Shown piece by piece: positions 1-7,743 of a DNA stretch of 64,000 nt. Source of the DNA: JAAYJR01 sp964545315 (lineage in GTDB: Bacteria; Bacteroidota; Bacteroidia; Bacteroidales; Prolixibacteraceae); NCBI GenBank assembly GCA_964545315.1, contig CAZJGI010000001.1:1-64000 (forward strand), given 5' to 3'. The notes below the pieces were generated by a model that saw only the letters and a program-made list of their open reading frames with translations, was not told the origin of the DNA and ran no database searches. Position numbers and translations under genes: made by a program. Every line of letters starts with the position of its first letter. Positions within the stretch are counted from its first letter, which is position 1.

Positions 1-95
1 GCCTGAGGCAGATAACGTGCAATTTCCGACATCTCACTTTCCGGCAAATAAGGTGTGATTTCCTGAGAAATATAAAGAATCTTTTTCTTTTCCAT
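1..95 (-). CDS. glgA: glycogen/starch synthase, N-terminal fragment (runs off the left edge)
   Basis: Only the first 31 codons lie in the window, read leftward from an ATG at 95. The peptide begins MEKKKILYISQEITPYLPES, the usual opening of Bacteroidota glycogen (starch) synthases, where the YISQEITPY segment precedes the ADP-glucose binding region. The enzyme would elongate alpha-1,4-glucan from a nucleotide sugar. It is divergent from panC, an arrangement I know from other Bacteroidota genomes and which supports the call. The type I pullulanase gene at 27961 could act on the same polymer. Catalytic residues lie outside the window, so the assignment rests on the N-terminus and context. Confidence 0.75.
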   Translation of the reverse strand, partial: MEKKKILYISQEITPYLPESEMSEIARYLPQ

Positions 96-259
96 TGACC
101 TGTAAGCACGGTTTTTAACAATGTGCAAAGGTAATAAAAATATCACTAATATTAAATTTTAGGTTATCTCTTTACAATCTTAGCCTAAGGCAATGATAAT
201 ATTTATGCTTTAAGTGTATTAAATTTATTTACTTTGCAGTCTGTAATTTTTATTGCATT

Positions 260-1099
260 ATGCTTGTAAAAACGAAGACAGGGCTACAAGAAAAATTAAT
301 TGCTTTAAGGGAAAACGGTGGTACCGTTGGATTAGTTCCAACAATGGGTGCATTACACAAGGGGCATTTATCTCTTGTGGAAAGAGCTGTTGCCGAAAAC
401 CAAACGGTAGTAGTGACTATCTTTGTTAATCCAACCCAGTTTAATGACCCGTCGGATCTGAAGCGCTACCCCAGAAATCTGGATGCAGATATAAATATGC
501 TTGCAAACAGCGGATGCAGTATCGTTTTTGCACCCGACACAAATGAGATCTATCCTGAACCTGATAAACGTACCTTTGACTTTGGCAATCTGGACAAAGT
601 AATGGAGGGTAAACACAGGAAAGGACATTTTAACGGAGTTGCACAGGTAGTGAGCATTTTATTTGACCTCGTAAAACCTGAACGTGCATATTTCGGGCAA
701 AAAGATTTTCAGCAGTTGGTTATCATTAAAAAATTGGTTAGTATGCTGAATCTTAAGATAGAAATAATACCCTGCCCTACTATTCGTGAACCGGGAGGAC
801 TGGCTATGAGCTCAAGAAATAAACTCCTTTCACCGGAAGAAAGAAACAATGCCGCTCTGATATTTAATACACTTAAAAAAATTAATAACTTAAAAGGGGA
901 AAAATCCGTAAAAGATTTAACTGATTGGGTTATTGATACAATTAACAATAATCCTTTTTTAACTGTTGAATACTTTGAAATTGTGGATGATATAAATATG
1001 GAACCCGTAAAGGGCTGGGATGATAAACACAAAAAAGTGGCATGTATAGCTGTTTTTTGTGGTAATGTCAGATTAATTGATAATTATGTTTTGAACTGA
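260..1099 (+). CDS. panC: pantothenate synthetase
   Basis: PanC condenses pantoate with beta-alanine using ATP to give pantothenate, the coenzyme A precursor. The 279-residue length is typical. The nucleotidyltransferase-type motif GLVPTMGALHKGH (about residues 24-36) carries the HxGH signature, and FVNPTQF, GQKDFQQL and the MSSRN segment near residue 183 are the standard ATP and pantoate contacts. The ATG at 260 is the natural start. A near-consensus -7 sequence (TACTTTG, one base shorter than TAnnTTTG) lies about 25 bases upstream. panD follows after 11 bases, so the two steps that make and use beta-alanine are co-transcribed. Confidence 0.97.
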   Translation: MLVKTKTGLQEKLIALRENGGTVGLVPTMGALHKGHLSLVERAVAENQTVVVTIFVNPTQFNDPSDLKRYPRNLDADINMLANSGCSIVFAPDTNEIYPEPDKRTFDFGNLDKVMEGKHRKGHFNGVAQVVSILFDLVKPERAYFGQKDFQQLVIIKKLVSMLNLKIEIIPCPTIREPGGLAMSSRNKLLSPEERNNAALIFNTLKKINNLKGEKSVKDLTDWVIDTINNNPFLTVEYFEIVDDINMEPVKGWDDKHKKVACIAVFCGNVRLIDNYVLN

Positions 1100-1110
1100 A
1101 TACCCTTGTT

Positions 1111-1461
1111 ATGCAAATTGAAGTTTGTAAATCTAAAATCCATAAAGTCACTATTACTGAAGCTAACCTTCAATATATCGGCAGCATAACCATTGATGAA
1201 GATCTGATGGATGCTGCGAACATTATTGAAAACGAAAAGGTTCAGGTAATAAATATTAATAATGGTGAACGGCTTGACACCTATGTCATTAAAGGCGAAA
1301 GAGGCTCTGGCACTATTTGTCTTAACGGCCCTGCAGCCAGAAAAGCTTATGTGGGAGACGTAATTATTATTATCTCCTATGCGTTGATGGATTTCGAGGA
1401 AGCAAAAACATTTAAGCCTTATTTAATATTTCCTGATACAGAGACAAACAGGATTATTTAA
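1111..1461 (+). CDS. panD: aspartate 1-decarboxylase precursor
   Basis: PanD decarboxylates aspartate to beta-alanine for pantothenate synthesis. It is made as a pro-enzyme that self-cleaves at a Gly-Ser bond to form a pyruvoyl cofactor. The site is visible as YIGSITID with Gly24-Ser25, the same numbering as in E. coli. The conserved Lys9 (CKSKIHK), Tyr58-region (LDTYVIKGERGSG) and NGPAAR segment are present. The 116-residue length is normal. It sits 11 bases behind panC and is followed directly by a terminator-like hairpin, so panCD appears to be a two-gene operon. Confidence 0.96.
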   Translation: MQIEVCKSKIHKVTITEANLQYIGSITIDEDLMDAANIIENEKVQVININNGERLDTYVIKGERGSGTICLNGPAARKAYVGDVIIIISYALMDFEEAKTFKPYLIFPDTETNRII

Positions 1462-1462
1462 T

Positions 1463-1482
1463 ACAGTTTTTACTGTTTTTTT
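1463..1482 (+). terminator. intrinsic terminator of panCD
   Basis: ACAGT and ACTGT pair as a 5-bp stem around a TTTT loop, followed by a run of T. It begins one base after the panD stop codon. The stem is short but the position and U-tract fit an intrinsic terminator. Confidence 0.6.
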
Positions 1483-1555
1483 ATAATTATTTGCCCCTTT
1501 CCTGAATAAATCATTACAAAAAAACGGAATTATTCCTCTATTAATTAAAAATTTA

Positions 1556-1563
1556 TAATTTTG
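1556..1563 (+). promoter_or_regulatory. Bacteroidota -7 promoter box for the DUF177-rpmF operon
   Basis: TAATTTTG matches the Bacteroidota consensus TAnnTTTG exactly. It lies 19 bases before the ATG at 1582. The TTG that could otherwise start the reading frame at 1561 is inside this box, so it would not be in the transcript. I see no clear -33 TTTG. Confidence 0.65.
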
Positions 1564-1581
1564 CATCACTTTTTTCGGACT

Positions 1582-2109
1582 ATGGGCTGGATATCTCAAT
1601 ATGATTTAGGATTTAAGGGACTTAAAGAGGGGTATCATAAGTTCGGCTACGACGTAGAAGATAAGTTCTTTGGCCATTTTGATCAGGATTTAGTCAGTAC
1701 AGGTAAGCTGAAGATAGAAGTAATGCTTGAAAAGAGGAGTACTTTTTTAAAACTGTTTTTCAAAATAAAAGGATGGATTGAACTTACCTGCGACAGGTGT
1801 CTGGAATTATACCGGCAACCAATAGCGTATCAGGATGAAATTCTCGTTAAGTTTGGAGAACCTGAAAATATAAACGACGATGAAATAATGTGGATTATGC
1901 ATGGAGATCACAAACTCAACCTTGCTCAATTAATCTATGAATTCATAGTAGTAAGTATTCCGCTTAAACATATGCACCCCTCATTAAAAAACGGTGAATA
2001 TGGTTGTAATTTAGAAATGATAAAAAAACTTGAACAATACAGGCCAAAAAATCATGAGGTAAGTGAACCTGACCCCAGATGGGAGGCATTGAAAAATATA
2101 AAATATTAA
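1582..2109 (+). CDS. DUF177/YceD family protein
   Basis: This family (YceD in E. coli) is almost always encoded directly before ribosomal protein L32 and is linked to accumulation of 23S rRNA/50S subunits, though its mechanism is unsettled. The 175-residue product begins MGWISQYDLGFKGLKEG; the CxxC pair in LTCDRCLELYRQ (about residue 75) and the acidic segment ending in DPRWEALKNIK are family hallmarks. An alternative TTG at 1561 would add seven residues but falls within the -7 promoter box, so the ATG at 1582 was chosen. rpmF starts 18 bases after the stop. Confidence 0.9.
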   Translation: MGWISQYDLGFKGLKEGYHKFGYDVEDKFFGHFDQDLVSTGKLKIEVMLEKRSTFLKLFFKIKGWIELTCDRCLELYRQPIAYQDEILVKFGEPENINDDEIMWIMHGDHKLNLAQLIYEFIVVSIPLKHMHPSLKNGEYGCNLEMIKKLEQYRPKNHEVSEPDPRWEALKNIKY

Positions 2110-2126
2110 ATAAAATTTTAAATATT

Positions 2127-2312
2127 ATGGCACATCCAAAAAGTAGAACATCAAAAACGAGAAGGGATAAAAGACGTACGCATTATAAAGCAGAACTCCC
2201 TACTCTGTCTACCTGCTCAAATTGTGGTGCAACTGTAAAATACCATCACATATGCCCTGAATGCGGTTTTTACAGAGGCAAGCAGGTAATTGAAAAAGAA
2301 ATAGCAGTATAA
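2127..2312 (+). CDS. rpmF: 50S ribosomal protein L32
   Basis: The 61-residue product MAHPKSRTSKTRRDKRRTHY is a typical L32: a very basic N-terminus followed by a Cys4 zinc ribbon, CSNC and CPEC at about residues 32-35 and 45-48. The presence of all four cysteines marks the zinc-containing form of the protein. The reading frame is open upstream to 2079 inside DUF177, but family length and the MAHPK opening fix the start at 2127. It is co-transcribed with the DUF177 gene and its stop codon overlaps the terminator stem. Confidence 0.97.
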   Translation: MAHPKSRTSKTRRDKRRTHYKAELPTLSTCSNCGATVKYHHICPECGFYRGKQVIEKEIAV

Positions 2313-2335
2313 CCAGGTGTTCACCTGGTTTTTTT
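2311..2335 (+). terminator. intrinsic terminator after rpmF
   Basis: AACCAGGT and ACCTGGTT form a perfect 8-bp stem around GTTC, followed by seven T. The stem begins within the rpmF stop codon (TAA at 2310-2312). Confidence 0.9.
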
Positions 2336-2468
2336 ATTTTTCCAAACACAAATAAAAATCTACATAAACGTTGACTAATGCTTTAAAAATTTGTATTTTT
2401 CAACAATTAAAATCTGATTTCCAGGTTATAATGTTATAATTATAAATTTTATACAAATATTCTAAAGC

Positions 2469-2873
2469 ATGGCAAAGCAGTTGACAAAACCTTCCGGAGA
2501 AATCCAAAGTCAATCTATTAATATAATTAGCGAAAGCACCTCTATTAAAGGGGATATAACATCTGAAGGAGATATAAGGATTGATGGACACCTTATTGGT
2601 AATATTGAAGCAAAAGGCAGGCTTGTAATTGGCCCCAAAGGAAGATTAGAGGGTGAAATAAATTGCAACACCATTGAAGTTTCCGGATATATTAAAGGTA
2701 AAATTAAAGTTTCCGAATTGCTTACCATGAAATCATCAGCAAAAATAAACGGAGAAATAATTGCAGGTAAATTGTCAGTTGAACCCGGATCACTTTTTAC
2801 GGGTACCTGTTCAATGGGAAATTCTGATAACAGGAATGAAAAGCCAAAACCAGAGGAACAAAAAAAAGTTTGA
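2469..2873 (+). CDS. bactofilin (polymer-forming cytoskeletal protein)
   Basis: Bactofilins polymerise without nucleotide into filaments that organise cell shape or local cell-wall synthesis. The 134-residue protein has the short disordered N-terminus, a repetitive right-handed beta-helix core (about residues 22-115; recurrent IKGDIT, IRIDGHLIGNIEAKGRL, LEGEINCNTIEVSGYIKGKI strands) and a lysine/glutamate-rich tail. The last 38 bases overlap the start of atpZ. Placing a bactofilin directly in front of the ATP synthase genes is, as far as I recall, common in Bacteroidota and not evidence of a shared function. Confidence 0.92.
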   Translation: MAKQLTKPSGEIQSQSINIISESTSIKGDITSEGDIRIDGHLIGNIEAKGRLVIGPKGRLEGEINCNTIEVSGYIKGKIKVSELLTMKSSAKINGEIIAGKLSVEPGSLFTGTCSMGNSDNRNEKPKPEEQKKV

Positions 2874-3057
2874 CGAATTTATACGATATTCAAACCTGGG
2901 TTTTGAAATGATGGTCATTATAGCCGCAGGCACTTTTTTGGGTTATAAGACAGACCAATGGATGAATAACGAATTTAAGGGTTTTACCCTTGCATTCTTA
3001 ATACTTTCGGTAATCGGTTCAATTTTTTATGCAATTCGAAATCTTCTAAAAAAATGA
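2836..3057 (+). CDS. atpZ: AtpZ-like ATP synthase accessory membrane protein
   Basis: AtpZ/AtpI-family proteins help assemble the F1Fo complex and have been proposed to carry Mg2+/Ca2+. The 73-residue product has two transmembrane helices (about residues 22-40 and 49-70) separated by the family signature GYKTDQWMN, close to the consensus G...lD.w. The frame is open further upstream inside the bactofilin gene, but the ATG at 2836, preceded by a purine-rich stretch, gives the normal family length. It overlaps bactofilin by 38 bases and shares ATGA with the next gene, so the three are translationally coupled. Confidence 0.85.
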   Translation: MKSQNQRNKKKFDEFIRYSNLGFEMMVIIAAGTFLGYKTDQWMNNEFKGFTLAFLILSVIGSIFYAIRNLLKK

Positions 3058-3452
3058 AACGACAAGTAATAAATTTCATAAAAAAAATTTTAATTGCAAT
3101 TGCTTTATTAAGTATTGTCGGATTTATTATTTTCGTACTTCTTTTACCAGATAAATATCTTACTGTCTTGCCCTGGATGATGGGTTTTTTCGCAATAATC
3201 ACCATATTATCCTATATATTTCAGATAAAACCGGCCAGCAAAGATATGGCTAAGTTTACACGGGTAAGTATGATTATCTCGTTGGTAAGGTTAGCCTTAT
3301 ACTCATTATTTGCTATAATTTATATTTCCCAACGTCCCGATAATGCTGCAGTTTTTGTTGTTTCTATTGTTATTGTTTATGTAATATTTACATCAATGGA
3401 AATATCAGATTTATCTGTTAGAATAAAAAAAAACAGGACTAACAACAACTAA
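3054..3452 (+). CDS. small membrane protein, AtpI-like position
   Basis: This 132-residue protein is predicted to have four transmembrane helices (about residues 11-32, 37-56, 70-90, 97-116) and a basic C-terminus, the architecture of AtpI proteins. Its sequence is not conserved enough for me to assign it by motif. It starts in an ATGA overlap with atpZ and lies immediately before atpB, which is where an unnamed four-helix protein is found in many Bacteroidota ATP synthase clusters. A role in Fo assembly is inferred from position only. Confidence 0.6.
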   Translation: MKRQVINFIKKILIAIALLSIVGFIIFVLLLPDKYLTVLPWMMGFFAIITILSYIFQIKPASKDMAKFTRVSMIISLVRLALYSLFAIIYISQRPDNAAVFVVSIVIVYVIFTSMEISDLSVRIKKNRTNNN

Positions 3453-3453
3453 G

Positions 3454-3470
3454 ACAGATATCTGTTTTTT
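3454..3470 (+). terminator. weak terminator-like hairpin before atpB
   Basis: The palindrome ACAGATATCTGT is followed by a run of six T, directly after the preceding gene's stop. The stem is only 4-5 bp, so termination is probably partial. A separate -7 box precedes atpB downstream. Confidence 0.35.
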
Positions 3471-3542
3471 AAAAATCATATTAAGAGAAATTCGATAAAT
3501 GAATTAAATTTTCAATAAATGAATTCGAGTAGAAAAATCTTT

Positions 3543-3550
3543 TAATTTTG
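3543..3550 (+). promoter_or_regulatory. Bacteroidota -7 box for the atpB-G operon
   Basis: TAATTTTG is an exact TAnnTTTG match, 26 bases before the atpB ATG at 3577. The GTG at 3550 that could begin the frame uses the final G of this box, so it is unlikely to be the start. Confidence 0.65.
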
Positions 3551-3576
3551 TGAAGCTTTTAAAAATTGAGATTATT

Positions 3577-4692
3577 ATGCCACTATTTTTCAAGAGGTTG
3601 TTTTTTTTCTTTTTTATGGCAGGTATTATTTATCCGTCAGCTGCTCCAGCTGAAGATACCGGGAACACCCATTTAAAAGAAGAGCAACAACAGGAAGAAA
3701 AGTTTGATGCCGGTAAATACATTATTGAACATGTAATAGATTCATATGAATGGCATATAGCATCGTTTGGAGATAAACACATAACCGTTCCTCTGCCTGT
3801 TATTCTTTACAGTCAAAATCCTGAACTCCACAACGGACAAAAATTTCACATTTTCATGTCCTACAAATTAAATCACGGACATGAAGGTTATAAAGGATTT
3901 AAAATTTCCCACAGTAAAAAATACAATGGTAAGATAGTAGAATTAGATAAAAATGGTTTTGAAACAGGAAGACCTTTTGATTTTTCCCTTACCAAAACCG
4001 TTGCCGGTGCTATTTTTGCTGCACTATTCCTATTAATTTTGTTATCTTTTGCTGCAAAAAATGCAAAAGCCAACAAGGGTAAAGCACCCTCCGGGGTTCA
4101 AAACCTGGTAGAGCCAATTATCATTTTCGTTCGCGACCAGATAGCTAAACCATCAATTGGTGAAGAAAAATATCAGAAGTTCATGCCTGCACTTCTGACA
4201 CTTTTCTTCTTTATACTGCTGAATAACCTGCTCGGGCTTATTCCTGTATTCCCTTTTGGAGCCAATGTTACCGGGAATATAGCGGTTACCATGGTATTCG
4301 CCCTTTTTACATTTTTTGTTACTAACATCCAGGGCAACAAACATTACTGGAAAGAAATATTCAACCCTGATGTACCTGTCCTGTTAAAACTACCTGTACC
4401 ACTAATGCCCTTTTTGGAAATAATAGGCATGTTAACAAAACCTTTTGTTTTGATGGTCAGGTTATTTGCCAATATGCTTGCCGGACATCTGATTGTTGCA
4501 GTATTTGTTAGTTTAATCTTTATATTTGGAAGTCTTTTGGGGCCGGCAGCCGGATATGGAGTTAGTCCGGTAGCAGTAGCATTTTCAGTTTTTATTATGC
4601 TGCTTGACGTATTGGTATCATTTATACAAGCTTATGTTTTTACCCTGCTGTCTGCAATCTATTTTGGAATGGCGTCAGCAGAAAACCATTAA
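3577..4692 (+). CDS. atpB: ATP synthase Fo subunit a
   Basis: Subunit a forms the two proton half-channels next to the c-ring. The membrane part (about residues 145-370) has the essential arginine in LMVRLFANMLAGH and the conserved C-terminal helix SFIQAYVFTLLSAIY. Unlike the roughly 270-residue E. coli protein, this one is 371 residues long: an N-terminal signal peptide (phenylalanine-rich, ending near SAAPA) and a roughly 100-residue His/Lys/Glu-rich extracytoplasmic segment precede the channel, as in other Bacteroidota. It begins the block atpB-E-F-H-A-G; start chosen at the first ATG after the -7 box. Confidence 0.96.
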   Translation: MPLFFKRLFFFFFMAGIIYPSAAPAEDTGNTHLKEEQQQEEKFDAGKYIIEHVIDSYEWHIASFGDKHITVPLPVILYSQNPELHNGQKFHIFMSYKLNHGHEGYKGFKISHSKKYNGKIVELDKNGFETGRPFDFSLTKTVAGAIFAALFLLILLSFAAKNAKANKGKAPSGVQNLVEPIIIFVRDQIAKPSIGEEKYQKFMPALLTLFFFILLNNLLGLIPVFPFGANVTGNIAVTMVFALFTFFVTNIQGNKHYWKEIFNPDVPVLLKLPVPLMPFLEIIGMLTKPFVLMVRLFANMLAGHLIVAVFVSLIFIFGSLLGPAAGYGVSPVAVAFSVFIMLLDVLVSFIQAYVFTLLSAIYFGMASAENH

Positions 4693-4716
4693 TATTCATC
4701 TTTAAAATTAATTGCT

Positions 4717-4983
4717 ATGTTGTCAGCTATTTTAAATGTATTGTTACAGGCAGCCGATGCGGTAAGTCCTATAAGCCAGGCAGGAGCGGCCATAGGGGCT
4801 GCACTTACAGCTTTCGGGGCTGCAATCGGAATTAGCCGTATTGGTGTTAGTGCTATGGAAGCAATTGCACGCCAACCTGAGGCCAGCGGTGATATCCGGT
4901 CAAACATGATAGTTGCAGCTGCCCTGATAGAGGGAGTATCATTCTTTGCTGTTATTACATGTGCTCTGGTATTATTCCTGTAA
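4717..4983 (+). CDS. atpE: ATP synthase Fo subunit c
   Basis: Subunit c forms the rotor ring. The 88-residue protein has two transmembrane helices joined by the polar loop ARQPEA (about residues 51-56). The proton-carrying carboxylate is Glu72 in AALIEGVSFF. The residue after the glutamate is glycine rather than the serine of sodium-binding c subunits, so the ring is probably proton-driven. Helix 1 is rich in Gly/Ala (AAIGAALTAFGAAIGI), allowing tight packing. The gene is separated from atpF by an unusually long intercistronic hairpin. Confidence 0.97.
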   Translation: MLSAILNVLLQAADAVSPISQAGAAIGAALTAFGAAIGISRIGVSAMEAIARQPEASGDIRSNMIVAAALIEGVSFFAVITCALVLFL

Positions 4984-4991
4984 TAATCAAA

Positions 4992-5030
4992 CAGTAAAGG
5001 AACCACGGGATTGCCGTGGATCCTTTACTG
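4992..5030 (+). promoter_or_regulatory. intercistronic hairpin between atpE and atpF
   Basis: CAGTAAAGGA pairs with TCCTTTACTG, then after one A-A mismatch CCACGG pairs with CCGTGG around the loop GATTG, giving 16 bp in total. It is not followed by a T-run, so it is not a classical terminator. It begins 8 bases after the atpE stop. A role in protecting or processing the highly translated atpE message is inferred. Confidence 0.7.
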
Positions 5031-5078
5031 AATATAAATTTAATAAAATACTATTATAAATTCATAATTGATTCTAAT

Positions 5079-5573
5079 ATGGAATTAGTTACACCGAATG
5101 CCGGTACGATATTCTGGATGTTGATCGTTTTTGGATTAGTTGTTTTTATACTTCGAAAATTTGCATGGAAGCCTATTTTAAATGCATTGAATGAGAGAGA
5201 ACAATATATAGAAAACGCATTAACCGCCGCCTCAGAAGCACGACACGAGGTGGATGAACTGAAAGCCGGGAATAAAAAAATTATTGAAGAAGGGCTTAAA
5301 CAAAAAGAGATTATTCTGAACGAAACCCTTGAGTTAAAGGAGAAAATTATTGCTGAAGCAAAAGAAAAAGCTACTGTTGAAACTCAAAAAAGTATCGAAA
5401 GCGCAAGACAGCTGATAGAAAACGAAAAAGAAAAAGCTGTTGAAGAGATGAAACAACAGGTTTCAGAACTATCCCTTATGATAGCGGAAAAAATTATTAA
5501 GCAAAAAATAGCAGAAGACAAGGTACAGCGGGAATTGATCAATAAGTTAATTGACGAAATTAAACTCAATTGA
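5079..5573 (+). CDS. atpF: ATP synthase Fo subunit b
   Basis: Subunit b is the membrane-anchored peripheral stalk. The 164-residue product has one N-terminal transmembrane helix (about residues 8-28, GTIFWMLIVFGLVVFIL) followed by a long charged coiled coil, exactly the family layout. The conserved FAWKPILNALNEREQYIENAL segment follows the membrane helix. The frame is open upstream to a GTG at 5016, but that would place the start inside the intercistronic hairpin; MELVTPNAGTIFW is the family-like N-terminus. The atpH ATG follows after four bases. Confidence 0.95.
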   Translation: MELVTPNAGTIFWMLIVFGLVVFILRKFAWKPILNALNEREQYIENALTAASEARHEVDELKAGNKKIIEEGLKQKEIILNETLELKEKIIAEAKEKATVETQKSIESARQLIENEKEKAVEEMKQQVSELSLMIAEKIIKQKIAEDKVQRELINKLIDEIKLN

Positions 5574-5577
5574 CACT

Positions 5578-6117
5578 ATGGATGAAAGTTCTGTTTCAGT
5601 AAGATATGCCAGGGCGCTTTATGAAGTGTCCGAAGAGAGGGGAATTATTATTACGCTGAAAAACGATATAGAACTTATTGCATATGTTTGCAACAAGTCC
5701 TTGGAATTTATGCAATTACTTAAGAATCCTGTTGTAAAAAGTTCAAAAAAAATGCACATTATCTCATTAATATTTGAAGAAAAGATTAATGAGTTAACTC
5801 TCGACTTTCTCAAACTGGTTATACAAAATAAAAGAGAGATTTTTATACCTGCAATATGCAGGAATATACTGTCATCAATTAAAGAGGCTAAAGGCATAAA
5901 AACCGTTATTCTGACAACTGCCAAAGAGATTGATGATACATCTCTGACCAATATTGCAAAAATGCTTGAAAAAGAACTGGAAAGTGAAGTTGAAATTTCC
6001 ACCGAAATAAATCCACGGATCATTGGCGGCATGATACTGCGTATTGATGATAAACAGTATGATGCGAGTATAGCTGCTCAGTTAAAAAAGATAAAAAAAG
6101 AGCTGCAGTCACAATAA
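5578..6117 (+). CDS. atpH: ATP synthase F1 subunit delta
   Basis: Delta links the peripheral stalk to the top of the F1 head (OSCP homologue). The 179-residue protein shows the N-terminal signature VSVRYARALYEVSEERG, the helical N-domain, and the C-terminal motif INPRIIGGMILRIDDKQYDASI with the conserved Gly-Gly and the terminal Q/L..KL helix. The start at 5578 is set four bases after atpF and gives the expected MDESSVSVRYA opening. It is followed by atpA. Confidence 0.94.
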   Translation: MDESSVSVRYARALYEVSEERGIIITLKNDIELIAYVCNKSLEFMQLLKNPVVKSSKKMHIISLIFEEKINELTLDFLKLVIQNKREIFIPAICRNILSSIKEAKGIKTVILTTAKEIDDTSLTNIAKMLEKELESEVEISTEINPRIIGGMILRIDDKQYDASIAAQLKKIKKELQSQ

Positions 6118-6150
6118 TTAACCAAATTTCAATAAGTTAAATTAGAGAAG

Positions 6151-7731
6151 ATGATAAATATTAATCCTGCTGAAATTTCAGAAATTTTAAAGCAACAGCT
6201 TAAAAATTTTAAGTCAGACACTGAACTGGAGGAGGTGGGGACTGTCCTACAGGTAGGAGACGGGATTGCACGCATTTACGGACTTTCGAATGTTGAGTCA
6301 AATGAGATGATCGAATTTGAAAACGGAATAAAAGGCATAGTTTTAAATCTTGAACAGGATAATGTAGGTGCGGTGCTTTTAGGTCCTTCCGATCAGGTCA
6401 AAGAAGGTGATACAGTTAAAAGAATGAGACGAATAGCTTCAATAATGGCAGGCGAAGCTTTGTTGGGCAGGGTTATTAATACTATTGGAGAGCCTCTGGA
6501 CGGTAAAGGAATTTTAAAGGGGGAACTTATAGAATTACCCCTTGAAAGGAAAGCTCCCGGAGTGATCTTCCGTCAGCCTGTGAAGCAACCTCTTCAAACC
6601 GGATTAAAAGCGATTGATGCTATGATCCCGGTTGGAAGAGGACAACGTGAACTTATCATCGGTGACCGCCAGACGGGAAAAACAGCTGTCGGTATTGATA
6701 CTATTATTAACCAGAGGGAAAATTTTGAAAAGGGAGAACCGGTTTATTGTATATATGTGGCCATAGGACAAAAAGGATCAACTGTAGCAAATATTGCCTC
6801 AACATTAAAAAAGTATGGTGCAATGGACTTTACGGTTATCATATCTGCCACAGCATCAGACCCTGCAGCTCTGCAGTTTTATGCTCCTTATGCGGGTATG
6901 GCTGTTGGAGAATATTTTCGGGATACGGGAAGAGATGCGCTTATCATCCTGGATGATCTGTCTAAACAGGCTGTCTCTTACCGTGAGGTTTCCCTTTTGC
7001 TGAGAAGGCCTCCGGGTCGTGAAGCTTATCCGGGAGATGTCTTTTATCTCCATTCAAGGTTGCTGGAAAGGGCAGCAAAGATTATTGAATCTGATGAAAT
7101 TGCCGCCCAAATGAATGACCTGCCGGAAGGACTGAAAAATAAAGTCAGGGGAGGAGGATCACTCACAGCACTTCCTATTATAGAAACACAGGCAGGTGAT
7201 GTTTCTGCTTATATACCTACAAATGTAATATCTATCACCGACGGACAGATATTTTTGGAATCAAACCTCTTCAATGCAGGGTTCAGGCCTGCTATCAACG
7301 TGGGCATTTCTGTATCACGCGTTGGTGGAAATGCCCAAATCAAATCAATGAAAAAAATTGCCGGTACACTGAAACTTGACCAGGCTCAGTACCGCGAACT
7401 GGAGGCATTTTCCAAATTCGGATCTGAACTTGACCAGGCTACCATGAGAGTCCTTGACAAAGGGCGAAAAAATATGGAACTACTGAAACAGGACCAATAC
7501 GCCCCAATGAAAATTGAACACCAGATTGCAATTATCTATTGTGGAGTTAAAGAGCTGTTGAGAGGGGTACCTGTTGACAAAATAAAAGAGTTTGAAAAAG
7601 ACTTTCTCAGATTAATGGAATTAGAATACAAAGAGATATTGAACTCATTAAGGGAAGGAACTTTAACCGATAAGGAAGAAAACGCAATTATTAAAGCAGC
7701 CGGCATAACCGCTGAAAAATACATTAAATAA
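6151..7731 (+). CDS. atpA: ATP synthase F1 subunit alpha
   Basis: Alpha is the non-catalytic nucleotide-binding subunit of the F1 hexamer. The 526-residue product contains Walker A GDRQTGKT (residues 171-178), the alpha-specific RELIIGDRQTGKTA context, Walker B ALIILDDL and the arginine-finger region with SYREVSLLLRRPPGREAYPGD. Full length with no missing motif. Its catalytic partner, the beta subunit (atpD), is not encoded in this cluster, so it must be elsewhere on the chromosome. Confidence 0.98.
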   Translation: MININPAEISEILKQQLKNFKSDTELEEVGTVLQVGDGIARIYGLSNVESNEMIEFENGIKGIVLNLEQDNVGAVLLGPSDQVKEGDTVKRMRRIASIMAGEALLGRVINTIGEPLDGKGILKGELIELPLERKAPGVIFRQPVKQPLQTGLKAIDAMIPVGRGQRELIIGDRQTGKTAVGIDTIINQRENFEKGEPVYCIYVAIGQKGSTVANIASTLKKYGAMDFTVIISATASDPAALQFYAPYAGMAVGEYFRDTGRDALIILDDLSKQAVSYREVSLLLRRPPGREAYPGDVFYLHSRLLERAAKIIESDEIAAQMNDLPEGLKNKVRGGGSLTALPIIETQAGDVSAYIPTNVISITDGQIFLESNLFNAGFRPAINVGISVSRVGGNAQIKSMKKIAGTLKLDQAQYRELEAFSKFGSELDQATMRVLDKGRKNMELLKQDQYAPMKIEHQIAIIYCGVKELLRGVPVDKIKEFEKDFLRLMELEYKEILNSLREGTLTDKEENAIIKAAGITAEKYIK

Positions 7732-7743
7732 AAATTATTATTT

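Noticed and set aside
709..1032. Antisense reading frame within panC
   Set aside because: It lies opposite a well-conserved gene and has no start signal or family resemblance; the same holds for the many other opposite-strand frames within real genes.
1561..1581. TTG start for the DUF177 protein
   Set aside because: It lies inside the -7 box TAATTTTG; the ATG at 1582 gives the normal N-terminus.
2079..2126. Extended N-terminus for ribosomal protein L32
   Set aside because: It would overlap the DUF177 gene and add 16 residues not found in the family.
3550..3576. GTG start for atpB
   Set aside because: The G is the last base of the -7 box; the ATG at 3577 begins a proper signal peptide.
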